Positions 56,594-63,245 are shown, counted from the stretch's first letter. The stretch: DNA of 64,000 nucleotides from an uncultured Tenacibaculum sp. (GCA_947497895.1 CANMIL010000001.1:186001-250000), one strand, 5' to 3'. Notes: a model not told the origin generated them from the letters alone. A program made the numbers and translations.

Positions 56594-56797
56594 TTATTGA
56601 ATCACACCTTCATAAAATTCAACCGTTCCACCCGTTTTTACACAATGGTCTCCTGCTAAAAACTCGGATTGCTCAGATTTATAATCTAAATCCCAACCTG
56701 TTCCATCAGGATATGTACATTTTACGCGACCTCCACTAATAGATTGTTGTTCAGCTTTATTTAATACTGAACCTAATTTCGAAATTGATTTTAACAT
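56594..56797 (-). CDS. GG-leader precursor peptide (second)
   Basis: The ATG at 56797 gives a 67-residue peptide with leader MLKSISKLGSVLNKAEQQSISGG. Cleavage is expected after Gly23, releasing a 44-residue acidic core with two cysteines. A longer frame begins at 56860, but its extra 21 residues do not resemble a leader. The leader is clearly homologous to that of the peptide at 60861-61031 (LKxISxLGxxLxKxxQxxISGG). No processing transporter is nearby. Bacteriocin-like or signalling role is inferred. Confidence 0.8.
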   Translation of the reverse strand: MLKSISKLGSVLNKAEQQSISGGRVKCTYPDGTGWDLDYKSEQSEFLAGDHCVKTGGTVEFYEGVIQ

Positions 56798-57021
56798 CTT
56801 AATAAATTTTAACTTACTCAAAAGAAACGAGAAAAGAGATACAAATAATGTAGATTTCAAAAAGGTAAGGAAGAAATGTATAAACGATGATTGGGATATT
56901 AAATGTGTAGTTATCGTACATGGTTGTTAGGTGGTGTAATTGATACAAAAGGAAACAGAATGTATCTATCCTGTACTTAACGACTTAAACGCCAAAACCA
57001 CGTTAAGAATTAATGATATGA

Positions 57022-57291
57022 CTAATGGAAGTACATTAATAGGCCAGTAAAGATAGCAATAAGACCTAAAACAAAACCTAGTAACTTACTGGAAAGAGTT
57101 TCTGGATAATCTTCGGTACTATTTTTTGGATCAGGATCTAAAGGCTCAACAATTGAGTGGACTAAACAAAATAAACCTAATAAAAGTACACTTACAAAAG
57201 AAATGCTTTCACTTATAAAAGCATCATATAGAACAGATAAAAATACACAGGTATAGAATAAATTTTTAAAAGCAGTAAGAGTCTTTTTCAT
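57022..57291 (-). CDS. Small membrane protein, unknown
   Basis: The 89 residues have three hydrophobic segments (about 8-24, 28-45 and 70-87) and an acidic, proline-rich loop (PLDPDPKNSTEDYPE). No family is recognised. It is one of a run of six tiny minus-strand membrane-protein genes with a shared spacer/promoter module. Its own -7 box (TATTTTTG on the minus strand) lies 5 bp upstream of the ATG. Confidence 0.62.
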   Translation of the reverse strand: MKKTLTAFKNLFYTCVFLSVLYDAFISESISFVSVLLLGLFCLVHSIVEPLDPDPKNSTEDYPETLSSKLLGFVLGLIAIFTGLLMYFH

Positions 57292-57295
57292 AAAT

Positions 57296-57303
57296 CAAAA
57301 ATA
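57296..57303 (-). promoter_or_regulatory. -7 box for the 89-residue gene
   Basis: Minus-strand TATTTTTG, an exact match. The region upstream carries the ACTGTTTTA element (near 57320-57328) shared with neighbouring genes. Confidence 0.55.
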
Positions 57304-57331
57304 GTAAAAACCAAATAGATTAAAACAGTAG

Positions 57332-57520
57332 TTAGTAAAATACTAACATATAGATTGAAAAAACAATGATGATAGAACCAACGATAATCTTGAGAATTTT
57401 TTCAAATTTTCTTCCTAGATATTTAACAACTATATCTTGAGAAATGATATTCCAGTTTAATAGACTATCGCCAAGTAAAAACAAGCCTAAGCAAAGCTTG
57501 ATAATGAAGAGTGTTTTCAT
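57332..57520 (-). CDS. Small membrane protein, unknown
   Basis: I chose the ATG at 57520 because a longer frame to 57541 would include the -7 box. The 62 residues start MKTLFIIKLCLGLFLLGDSLLNW and have a second hydrophobic segment at the C-terminus (IIVGSIIIVFSIYMLVFY). No family recognised. The stop codon merges with the shared TAACTACTGTTTTA element that also precedes the next gene's promoter. Confidence 0.6.
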   Translation of the reverse strand: MKTLFIIKLCLGLFLLGDSLLNWNIISQDIVVKYLGRKFEKILKIIVGSIIIVFSIYMLVFY

Positions 57521-57524
57521 AGGG

Positions 57525-57532
57525 CAAAAATA
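57525..57532 (-). promoter_or_regulatory. -7 box for the 62-residue gene
   Basis: Minus-strand TATTTTTG, an exact TAnnTTTG match, 4 bp upstream of the ATG at 57520. It supports the shorter start. Confidence 0.55.
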
Positions 57533-57559
57533 GAAAAACAAAATAAAGTAAAACAGTAG

Positions 57560-57703
57560 TTAAATGACACCTGAATCATCACCCCAATCATCAACATATT
57601 TTTTTACATCTTCTTCACTACCATATATTATTACGTAAAGGAATTTTCCTATACCACGAAGTATTGAGAGACCAAGAAATATATAAAGTAAATAATCAAA
57701 CAT
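57560..57703 (-). CDS. 47-residue membrane-anchored small protein
   Basis: The frame reads MFDYLLYIFLGLSILRG, then KFLYVIIYGSEEDVKKYVDDW, ending DDSGVI. It has one N-terminal hydrophobic segment and an acidic tail. It fits exactly between two neighbours, ends in the same stop-plus-CTACTGTTTTA element, and has duplicated -7 boxes upstream, so it is probably a real gene despite its size. No family recognised. Confidence 0.5.
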   Translation of the reverse strand: MFDYLLYIFLGLSILRGIGKFLYVIIYGSEEDVKKYVDDWGDDSGVI

Positions 57704-57740
57704 GCACAAATATAATCAAACATGCACAAATATAATCAAA
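57701..57740. repeat. Perfect tandem duplication of a 20-bp promoter unit
   Basis: Two identical 20-bp units (57701-57720 and 57721-57740, each starting CATGCACAAATATAATC) lie directly upstream of the 47-residue gene. Each carries a minus-strand TATATTTG -7 box (57707-57714 and 57727-57734) and an ATG. Confidence 0.9.
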
Positions 57741-57754
57741 CCTAAAATCAGTAG

Positions 57755-58090
57755 TTAAACTAAACGATTATGAAAATACTTAGTTATTATTCTCCAAGCA
57801 AAATGTGTAGTTAACGAGCTTATTAAACCAAATTTAAAAAATATTAAATGGAAATCATACGCACCAGGCCCACAATAAGTAAAACCTGGTTTTGGTTTAG
57901 GATAAAAGAATTTTGGTAAAATGAAATTATAAAATGTTAAGACAATGAATAGTATTAATAAATTATTGATAAATGGTTTGTTTCGCTTGAAATTAGAAAA
58001 GCTAGGGAAGTTAATGTAATAGTATAAGCAGAGCTGAAATAATGAAATGATTATACAAATAGTCAATACAAAAGTTAAGGTTAGATACAT
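57755..58090 (-). CDS. Small membrane protein with FILPKFFYPK motif
   Basis: The 111 residues have three or four hydrophobic segments and a central motif YNFILPKFFYPK followed by a Gly/Pro/Cys stretch (GFTYCGPGAYDFH). The gene at 58625-58930 encodes a related protein with YNFILPRFFYPK and a matching cysteine, so the two are diverged paralogues about 0.8 kb apart. No known family. Its -7 box is at 58110-58117. Confidence 0.65.
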   Translation of the reverse strand: MYLTLTFVLTICIIISLFQLCLYYYINFPSFSNFKRNKPFINNLLILFIVLTFYNFILPKFFYPKPKPGFTYCGPGAYDFHLIFFKFGLISSLTTHFAWRIITKYFHNRLV

Positions 58091-58109
58091 AGCATTAAAT
58101 TATTATAAA

Positions 58110-58117
58110 CAAAAATA
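58110..58117 (-). promoter_or_regulatory. -7 box for the 111-residue gene
   Basis: Minus-strand TATTTTTG, an exact match, 19 bp upstream of the ATG at 58090. Confidence 0.55.
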
Positions 58118-58132
58118 CAAATTTTAATAACT

Positions 58133-58148
58133 GTAGCATTTCCGCTAC
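58133..58148. promoter_or_regulatory. Hairpin between divergent small genes
   Basis: GTAGC-ATTTCC-GCTAC lies between the divergent genes at 58090 and 58164. No T run follows that would make it a terminator of a nearby gene. It may be an operator. Confidence 0.35.
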
Positions 58149-58163
58149 GAAAAAACAAAAAGT

Positions 58164-58352
58164 ATGAGTAAAAAAGAAGTATTCAAAATCAGTTACGGTG
58201 GTGATTATTGCATCACTGAAAACAAAGATAATGTACCTCACGCTATTAATGAGGTAACAGAGCATTTGGCAGTTGGTGAAGAAGTTGTTTTAACCAAGGA
58301 GTTAATGACACAAGATGAATTGAACGAATTGCCAGACTTTGATGGCTTTTAA
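58164..58352 (+). CDS. 62-residue acidic protein, unknown
   Basis: It starts MSKKEVFKISYGGDYCITE and ends ELNELPDFDGF. No signal or membrane segment, strongly acidic. The YGGDYC stretch resembles a GG site but stands within a different context and lacks a hydrophobic leader, so it is not counted as a GG-leader peptide. It is followed after 12 bp by the 79-residue gene, probably one transcript. No family recognised. Confidence 0.55.
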   Translation: MSKKEVFKISYGGDYCITENKDNVPHAINEVTEHLAVGEEVVLTKELMTQDELNELPDFDGF

Positions 58353-58364
58353 ATCTGTAATAAA

Positions 58365-58604
58365 ATGAATATAGTAACAAAGTCAGACGTTAAAAAGTTT
58401 CTTCACTTATTAAAAGCTGGTTTAAAGTCTGGTGAAAGAAAGGAATTAAAAATCTACACAGATACAAAAACTTTAGATGGAACAAATATTCCTATAGATC
58501 ATTATGTATCGTTAGAATTCAGATTTAGAGTTAAAGATGAGGATTTAGAAGAATTAATACGGGAAGATTCTTATGATGATTTGGTAGATAAAATTATAAA
58601 CTAA
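58365..58604 (+). CDS. 79-residue protein, unknown
   Basis: This soluble protein has an N-terminal helix (KSDVKKFLHLLKAGLKSGERKEL), two strands (LKIYTDTKTLDG, HYVSLEFRFRV) and an acidic C-terminal helix. I recognise no family. It lies 12 bp behind the 62-residue gene on the plus strand, inside a group of otherwise minus-strand small membrane genes, so these two form a separate pair. Confidence 0.55.
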   Translation: MNIVTKSDVKKFLHLLKAGLKSGERKELKIYTDTKTLDGTNIPIDHYVSLEFRFRVKDEDLEELIREDSYDDLVDKIIN

Positions 58605-58624
58605 TTGTAGTATTTAGTTCTGTT

Positions 58625-58930
58625 CTATTTTCGAAAGACCTTTTTTCCAACTATCCGAGTAATGTGAACAATTACCGCTGATATGCTTCCAAAAATTAGA
58701 AATCCTATATGAATCCATAAAATCGGCATTCCACATTTAATTGAAGCTTCTTGCTTAGGATAAAAGAATCGAGGTAAAATAAAATTATAAAGAAAGATAA
58801 AAAGTATGAATACTAAAAAATCAGGAAGATATAATTGTTTATCATTTGAGAACTTCTTTATCAGTTTATCCTTAAGAAAGTAGGACATAAATTGAATCAA
58901 AGAAGTGAACAGAAAAAAAATAAAAATCAT
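58625..58930 (-). CDS. Small membrane protein, paralogue of 57755-58090
   Basis: The ATG at 58930 is preferred, since a TTG at 58954 would overlap the -7 box at 58952-58959. The 101 residues have three hydrophobic segments and the motif YNFILPRFFYPK, shared with the protein at 57755. A KCGMP stretch aligns with its TYCGPG. Outside this core the two differ, as in rapidly diverging paralogues such as immunity proteins, though that role is only a suggestion. Confidence 0.65.
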   Translation of the reverse strand: MIFIFFLFTSLIQFMSYFLKDKLIKKFSNDKQLYLPDFLVFILFIFLYNFILPRFFYPKQEASIKCGMPILWIHIGFLIFGSISAVIVHITRIVGKKVFRK

Positions 58931-58951
58931 TAGCAATTTTATATATACCAA

Positions 58952-58959
58952 CAAAGGTA
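58952..58959 (-). promoter_or_regulatory. -7 box for the 101-residue gene
   Basis: Minus-strand TACCTTTG, an exact TAnnTTTG match, 21 bp upstream of the ATG at 58930. Further upstream is TAACTA with a T-run like that of the neighbouring genes. Confidence 0.55.
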
Positions 58960-58979
58960 AGAAATCAAAAAAAGTATAG

Positions 58980-59243
58980 TTAAAAATGGAACTTAAGAAT
59001 CAGAATCAAAAGTAAAAATGTTAAACAACAATAATAGAAGAGGTAAGAATTAAGCTTTAACAATTTAGAGTTTTCGTTTCCATCAGACCACCTTTTTATA
59101 ATTGTGCTAATGATTGTTAAGCCCATGAATACCCAAAAGACTATCTCTTTTAATGAATTAGAACATTTTAATAGGCTTAACGCAGTTATAAGTGACAGCG
59201 GGAATATTTTTATTAGAATTATGAATGTTTCTTTCTTTAACAT
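58980..59243 (-). CDS. Small membrane protein, unknown
   Basis: The 87 residues have three hydrophobic segments (about 7-24, 31-45 and 65-85) and a charged loop (IKRWSDGNENSKLLKL). No family recognised. It has the same general plan as the 89-residue protein at 57022 but no clear sequence match. Its own -7 box lies at 59248-59255 and the shared ACTGTTTTA element is near 59263-59271. Confidence 0.6.
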   Translation of the reverse strand: MLKKETFIILIKIFPLSLITALSLLKCSNSLKEIVFWVFMGLTIISTIIKRWSDGNENSKLLKLNSYLFYYCCLTFLLLILILKFHF

Positions 59244-59247
59244 AAGC

Positions 59248-59255
59248 CAAAACTA
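59248..59255 (-). promoter_or_regulatory. -7 box for the 87-residue gene
   Basis: Minus-strand TAGTTTTG, an exact match, 4 bp upstream of the ATG at 59243. Confidence 0.5.
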
Positions 59256-59283
59256 GAAAAAATAAAATAAAACAGTGATTACA

Positions 59284-59430
59284 ATGACGAGAGAACAAAT
59301 AAACTGGGAAGTTGAGGCGATTGAGAGATGTTCTGCAATTGCTAAGCAAACAATTTTCAATAAAGAAGTTTTAAATGATGTCTTAAATAAGCATCAAGAA
59401 GATATTAACGAACTAAGAAAGAAACTGTAG
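59284..59430 (+). CDS. 48-residue charged helical protein
   Basis: The frame reads MTREQINWEVEAIERCSAI, then AKQTIFNKEVLNDVLNKHQ, ending NELRKKL. It is predicted to be helical with no membrane segment. Its last two codons (AACTGTAG with the stop) are the beginning of repeat R1, and the same eight bases open the second R1 copy at 60124 without the rest of the gene. This suggests R1 was duplicated from here. No family recognised. Confidence 0.5.
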   Translation: MTREQINWEVEAIERCSAIAKQTIFNKEVLNDVLNKHQEDINELRKKL

Positions 59431-59483
59431 GTTCTCCGACACCTTAAAAACGGAAAAACGTTCTTTGACATAATTGTGGTAAG
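59423..59483 (+). repeat. R1 leader repeat, copy a
   Basis: This 61-bp element matches 60124-60184 at 57 of 61 positions. It holds a small CCG/CGG hairpin, a boxA-like GTTCTTTGACATA and TTGTGGTAAG. It lies upstream of the secreted 158-residue gene. Confidence 0.85.
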
Positions 59484-59538
59484 TGAAATTAATAAGAATA
59501 AAATTTTTATCTTTAATCGATTAATATAGTAAAATTAT

Positions 59539-60015
59539 ATGAAAATGAATTCTAAAAAAAACACCTTATTATTACTGTTTACTCTATTTAGTTTTATTAT
59601 TTATTCTCAAGAAGTAAAGCTAACTGATAATATTTCTTTTGAAATTAACGAGATAGAGTATAGGAAATCAGTTCGAAAAGGATTGTATTGGACATTTGCT
59701 CCCGAAGGATATAGATTTTTAATAATTGACTCAAAGTTTTATGGTAAAAGTGGGAAAAAAGAAAAATTACCTTTATTTGAAATGAATTTTGAAACTCAAA
59801 AGGAAAAGTATAAAGTACTACCATATTTTGATGTTAGTTCTGAATATGTTAAAGATTATTATTTAAAAGTTAGGAAAAAGAAAAGTTGGATTTTATATAT
59901 CGAAATAGACGATGATTTTGAGAAAGGAGTTCTAAGTTTTAGAAATAAGGATATTTTAACAATCTCAGTGAAAGAAGGTTCTAAAAAAGCAACTTTTGAA
60001 TTGATTGAAAATTAA
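59539..60015 (+). CDS. Secreted protein of unknown function (cassette A)
   Basis: The 158 residues have a signal peptide ending near IIYSQ (residue 24). The mature domain is basic and rich in Lys/Tyr, with alternating strands (ISFEINEIEYRKS, YRFLIIDSKFYGK, WILYIEIDDDF). I recognise no family. The gene is bounded by repeat R1 upstream and R2 downstream, and by a 12-bp inverted repeat (59474-59485 / 60055-60066). This is an arrangement shared with the next gene, although the two proteins differ. Confidence 0.62.
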   Translation: MKMNSKKNTLLLLFTLFSFIIYSQEVKLTDNISFEINEIEYRKSVRKGLYWTFAPEGYRFLIIDSKFYGKSGKKEKLPLFEMNFETQKEKYKVLPYFDVSSEYVKDYYLKVRKKKSWILYIEIDDDFEKGVLSFRNKDILTISVKEGSKKATFELIEN

Positions 60016-60056
60016 TTTTTTTAATACACTCTTATTAAATAGTAATTAAAAAAACA

Positions 60057-60117
60057 CTTACCACAAAGCACCTTAATTGAGGTGTTTTTTTATGTCCAAG
60101 ATTTAGAAAGCGAATTA
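60057..60117 (+). repeat. R2 terminator-plus-tail repeat, copy a
   Basis: CTTACCACAA, then a terminator hairpin (60069-60084) with a T run, then a conserved tail ATGTCCAAGATTTAG to CGAATTA. It matches 60735-60795 at 57 of 61 positions and 63125-63173 over the hairpin and tail. It terminates gene A. Confidence 0.85.
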
Positions 60118-60123
60118 TAAAAT

Positions 60124-60184
60124 AACTGTAGGTTCTCCGATACCTAAAAAACGGAAAAATGTTCTTTGACATAATTGTGGTGAG
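60124..60184 (+). repeat. R1 leader repeat, copy b
   Basis: Second copy of the 61-bp element at 59423-59483, with four mismatches, upstream of the secreted 161-residue gene and 6 bp after R2 copy a. Confidence 0.85.
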
Positions 60185-60232
60185 AAATATATAATTATTA
60201 CTTTTATTTATATTCTTTAAAAAATATTAAAA

Positions 60233-60718
60233 ATGAAAAAGATACTTACAGTTTTACTTTTGCCCCTTCTTTGTAGTTCAACATTAAAAGCTCAGAGTTT
60301 AGAGATAAAAGATGAAATTATTGATGTTAAAGAACATTTTAAATTCAAGGAAAGAATAGATTTAACAAAATATTATTTATCTCTTATTAAAGATTTGAAA
60401 ATTGATGAAATTGAAAATCTAACTATAGAAAAATGGGATAATCGTGAATGGTACATTAATCATTTTAAATCAGCATCTGATTCAATTAAAAAATATGGTG
60501 TTCCCTTAAAACCAAGTATTATTAAAGTCGTGAAGAGTTTTGCAGGAAATTTTAAGAAACAAGAGTTTTTTGTAATTGAATATTACTATAATACAAAAAT
60601 GTACATTGAAGAAGAGTCTGTAGGGGTTTCTTTTTATTTTACTCCAGCAATTGGATTTCATAAAGTTTTCAGTATTCAGTTTATAGAGCCTTTTGATTTG
60701 AGTTTATTTGAAGAATAG
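60233..60718 (+). CDS. Secreted protein of unknown function (cassette B)
   Basis: The 161 residues have a signal peptide (MKKILTVLLLPLLCSSTLKAQ). The mature part starts with a helical acidic/basic region (IIDVKEHFKFKERIDLTKYY) and ends in a beta-rich, aromatic section (FFVIEYYYNTKMYIEEESVGVSFYF). No family recognised and no clear likeness to gene A beyond the signal. It is framed by R1 and R2 repeats, and by a near-perfect inverted repeat TTGTGGTGAGAAA / TTTCTTACCACAA. Confidence 0.62.
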   Translation: MKKILTVLLLPLLCSSTLKAQSLEIKDEIIDVKEHFKFKERIDLTKYYLSLIKDLKIDEIENLTIEKWDNREWYINHFKSASDSIKKYGVPLKPSIIKVVKSFAGNFKKQEFFVIEYYYNTKMYIEEESVGVSFYFTPAIGFHKVFSIQFIEPFDLSLFEE

Positions 60719-60734
60719 AATCAATAATTATTTT

Positions 60735-60795
60735 CTTACCACAACGCACCTTAATTAAGGTGTTTTTTTATGTCCAAGATTTAGTAAACGAATTA
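60735..60795 (+). repeat. R2 terminator-plus-tail repeat, copy b
   Basis: Here the hairpin is a perfect 16-bp palindrome CACCTTAATTAAGGTG (60747-60762) followed by seven T and the conserved tail. It ends gene B. Confidence 0.85.
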
Positions 60796-60838
60796 GAAAT
60801 AATAGAAAAAATAATGAATAGTAAAACAGAAGAGAAAA

Positions 60839-60854
60839 GCGACCCGAAAGTCGC
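60839..60854 (-). terminator. Terminator of the third GG-leader peptide gene
   Basis: GCGAC-CCGAAA-GTCGC hairpin; on the minus strand it is followed by TTTTCTCT, shortly after the stop of the gene at 60861. Confidence 0.65.
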
Positions 60855-60860
60855 AAGAAA

Positions 60861-61031
60861 TTAGAAAGCACATGCTTCTCCACATCCTTCTACTCGATCT
60901 GGGCCACATCCAATGACAATGTCACCTGTTAGGCATTTACAGTAATAGCAAGGAGGAGTATCGCCTCCTGAAATTGCACGCTGTTTGGTTTTAGATAGTT
61001 CGATTCCTAATCTAGAAATATTTTTTAACAT
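60861..61031 (-). CDS. GG-leader precursor peptide (third), Cys-rich core
   Basis: The ATG at 61031 gives 56 residues with leader MLKNISRLGIELSKTKQ, then RAISGG ending at residue 23. The 33-residue core (begins DTPPCYYCKC, ends CGEACAF) has six cysteines. The leader matches that of the peptide at 56594-56797, so the two are paralogues with unrelated cores. A six-cysteine core could form three disulfides, or be modified. No peptidase-exporter is in the window. Divergent from the tail-fibre-like gene at 61364. Confidence 0.78.
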   Translation of the reverse strand: MLKNISRLGIELSKTKQRAISGGDTPPCYYCKCLTGDIVIGCGPDRVEGCGEACAF

Positions 61032-61363
61032 AGTGTAAAGTTTTGGTTAAATTTGAAAGCAATATAAAAAAAATATCGTTAAAAAAAATTAGAATAAAAC
61101 CATTTTTAACAAGTTAATTTCAAAAATATTAAACACCTAAAAATGAGAGAATATTTTATGATATACTTGTGGTAAGTAAATAATACTTTTAGTTTAAATA
61201 TTATCTTTGCCAAAAATTGATGAGTAAAAAGAAAATCGTACTCAATTAATTGCAAATATTTACAACTTAAAATTATTAATTATTATGAAATCGCTATGAT
61301 AAGTTTTCTTCTGAGAAGGGATACTCAAACGGGCGATTCTATCTGACAATTTAAACATTAAAT
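61032..61363. other. Divergent intergenic region
   Basis: No gene is supported. It is very AT-rich. TTGTGGTAAG occurs at 61167-61176, as in R1 but without the rest of R1. An exact -7 box TATCTTTG lies at 61202-61209, followed by a nine-codon frame at about 61220 that is probably chance, and a 120-bp leader before the ATG at 61364. Confidence 0.55.
61202..61209 (+). promoter_or_regulatory. -7 box of the tail-fibre-like gene
   Basis: TATCTTTG is an exact TAnnTTTG match 25 bp downstream of TTGTGGTAAG. Similar spacing to TATCTTTA is seen after R1 copy a (24 bp), hinting at a shared promoter design with an upstream activator site. Confidence 0.5.
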
Positions 61364-63094
61364 ATGAAACAGATTAAAACAACAATGAAAATTGCTGTCA
61401 TTGCTATGATGGGAATGAGTTTGAACGTTAAAGCCCAAATAACTGATACAGGAGGTGATGTTGGAATTGGAACAACAAGTCCAAAGGCTAAATTAGATGT
61501 TAACGGAATTATTCAAGTTGGTAGTAGTTCTGCTACAGGTGGTGGTATTATAATTGCTCAAAAATATGCTGGTAATGATTATTTAGGTACATTAAGTTCA
61601 AATTATAGTTCAGGAGCTTTAATCATGGGCTATGGAGCGGCTGGAATGCCTAACCAAGGAGCTTCTGGTCAATTAGTTTCTACTTTCGATAATTGGAATG
61701 GCTTTCGAAGTGCCATAAGAGTTGCTTCAGGGACATTTGAATTTGTAAGTTCGCCGACAAAATTACAGACAACTGTTGGAGACCAAATTAATGTTGAATC
61801 TAGATTCCTAATTGACAATAAAGGATTTGTTGGAATTGGTACAACCACTCCAAGTGAAAAACTTGATATTAAAGGAGGGCTTAAACTAGGAGACGGCTCA
61901 ACATATACAGATTTAATATTTAAAACAGGAACACCTGTAGATGGAAGTCATGGTGTTTTTGAAATTTTGCCAAAAACTATGCCTGGAGGAGGGATTGCTA
62001 AACAAATCACTTATTTTAAAAATGCCTCACATAGTAACGGGAAAACTCAACATAATGTTGCTATCGATGGAAATGTTGGAATTGGAACGACAAATCCAAA
62101 GGTAAAATTAGATATTTATGGAAGTAATAGTCCCATTTCTTTTCGAATTCTTGGGGGTAATACAAACGCCAACTCAGCTACTATTAATTTAGGTGTTGTA
62201 AATGGAAGAGATTGGGAAATGGTTGCGAAAAAATATGTAACATCTGAAGGGTATGCCTTAAATTTCAACCATAAAACGGTGGATTATCAAGGACCAATTA
62301 CTTTTTCTTGGATGGGTAATGAAAAAGCAAGAATAGAACCTAATGGAAATTTAGGTCTTGGATTAAATAAACCATTAGCTAAACTTCATATTTTTTCTGG
62401 GAATTCAAATGGTGTTAAAGACCTTCATGCTTCTTCAATAATTGAAGGTACGGATGCGAGACTTCAATTGATGTCCAGTAATGCTGGTAGCAATGGCTCT
62501 TCTATTTCTTTAACAAATGAAAGTTCTTCTTGGACTTTACATCAAAAAACTGCTTCATTAGAAAACAGATTTGATATTGGGTACAGAGTTTCGTCAGAGT
62601 CGGAGGATATTGCTGCAAGACAAAATATTTATTTTTCAATTTTGAAGGATGGTAATGTTGGGATAGGCACAGTTACAACTGGAAATCACAAATTAGCTGT
62701 TGAAGGTTCAATAGGAGCAAGAGAAATTAAGGTAGAGGCTAGTGGATGGTCTGATTTTGTTTTCTATGAAGATTATGAACTACCAACTCTACTTGATGTT
62801 GAAAACCATATTAAAGAAAAAGGACATTTAAAAGATATTCCAACTGCTAAAGAAGTAGAAAAGAATGGTTTCTTTTTAGGAGAAATGGATGCTAAACTTT
62901 TACAAAAAATTGAAGAGTTAACTCTGTATACTATTGAGCAAGAAAAGAAGTTGAAAATTCAAAGGGAAAGCTTCGAGCAACAGCAAGAAGAAATTAACGT
63001 TCAGAAAAAGGAGATCGAAAAATTGAAAAAACAAAACTCTGAAATAAAGGAATTAAAAGCTTTAGTACAAAAATTATTACGAGATAAAAAGTAA
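61364..63094 (+). CDS. Exported tail-fibre-like protein with GIGTT repeats and C-terminal coiled coil
   Basis: The 576 residues have a signal peptide ending near NVKAQ (residue 25). Five GxVGIGTTxPxxKLDxxG-type units follow, at about residues 31, 157, 236, 325 and 430, separated by beta-rich segments like those of phage tail fibres and S74-type adhesins. The C-terminal ~100 residues begin with a conserved stretch (HLKDIPTAKEVEKNG) and run into a long coiled coil (QEKKLKIQRESFEQQQEEI), suggesting a trimer. Probably a secreted or surface structural protein. It ends in R2 copy c. Confidence 0.78.
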   Translation: MKQIKTTMKIAVIAMMGMSLNVKAQITDTGGDVGIGTTSPKAKLDVNGIIQVGSSSATGGGIIIAQKYAGNDYLGTLSSNYSSGALIMGYGAAGMPNQGASGQLVSTFDNWNGFRSAIRVASGTFEFVSSPTKLQTTVGDQINVESRFLIDNKGFVGIGTTTPSEKLDIKGGLKLGDGSTYTDLIFKTGTPVDGSHGVFEILPKTMPGGGIAKQITYFKNASHSNGKTQHNVAIDGNVGIGTTNPKVKLDIYGSNSPISFRILGGNTNANSATINLGVVNGRDWEMVAKKYVTSEGYALNFNHKTVDYQGPITFSWMGNEKARIEPNGNLGLGLNKPLAKLHIFSGNSNGVKDLHASSIIEGTDARLQLMSSNAGSNGSSISLTNESSSWTLHQKTASLENRFDIGYRVSSESEDIAARQNIYFSILKDGNVGIGTVTTGNHKLAVEGSIGAREIKVEASGWSDFVFYEDYELPTLLDVENHIKEKGHLKDIPTAKEVEKNGFFLGEMDAKLLQKIEELTLYTIEQEKKLKIQRESFEQQQEEINVQKKEIEKLKKQNSEIKELKALVQKLLRDKK

Positions 63095-63124
63095 TTTTAA
63101 TTTTTAAATACATCTACCTCTAAA

Positions 63125-63173
63125 CACCTTTTTTAAGGTGTTTTTTTATGTCCAAGATTTAGTAAACGAATTA
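63125..63173 (+). repeat. R2 terminator-plus-tail repeat, copy c
   Basis: CACCTT-TTTT-AAGGTG hairpin (63125-63140), T run and the conserved tail to CGAATTA. The CTTACCACAA part of the other copies is missing. It ends the tail-fibre-like gene. Confidence 0.8.
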
Positions 63174-63245
63174 TAAATTAATCTCACTAATTAGGTGTGG
63201 TTTATTTTATTGTATATTACACACTATCAAAACATTGAAACAACT

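Noticed and set aside
58164..58352. YGGDYC stretch as a possible GG-leader site
   Set aside because: The upstream residues do not have the leader pattern seen in the other three peptides, and the rest is acidic without a core-like composition.
60091..60105. ATG-TCC-AAG-ATT-TAG micro-frame conserved in R2
   Set aside because: Conserved in all three R2 copies but lies just after a terminator, so translation is unlikely; conservation is better explained by repeat homology.
61220..61249. Nine-codon frame upstream of the tail-fibre-like gene
   Set aside because: Could be a leader peptide but has no regulatory hairpin or conserved codons; probably chance in AT-rich DNA.
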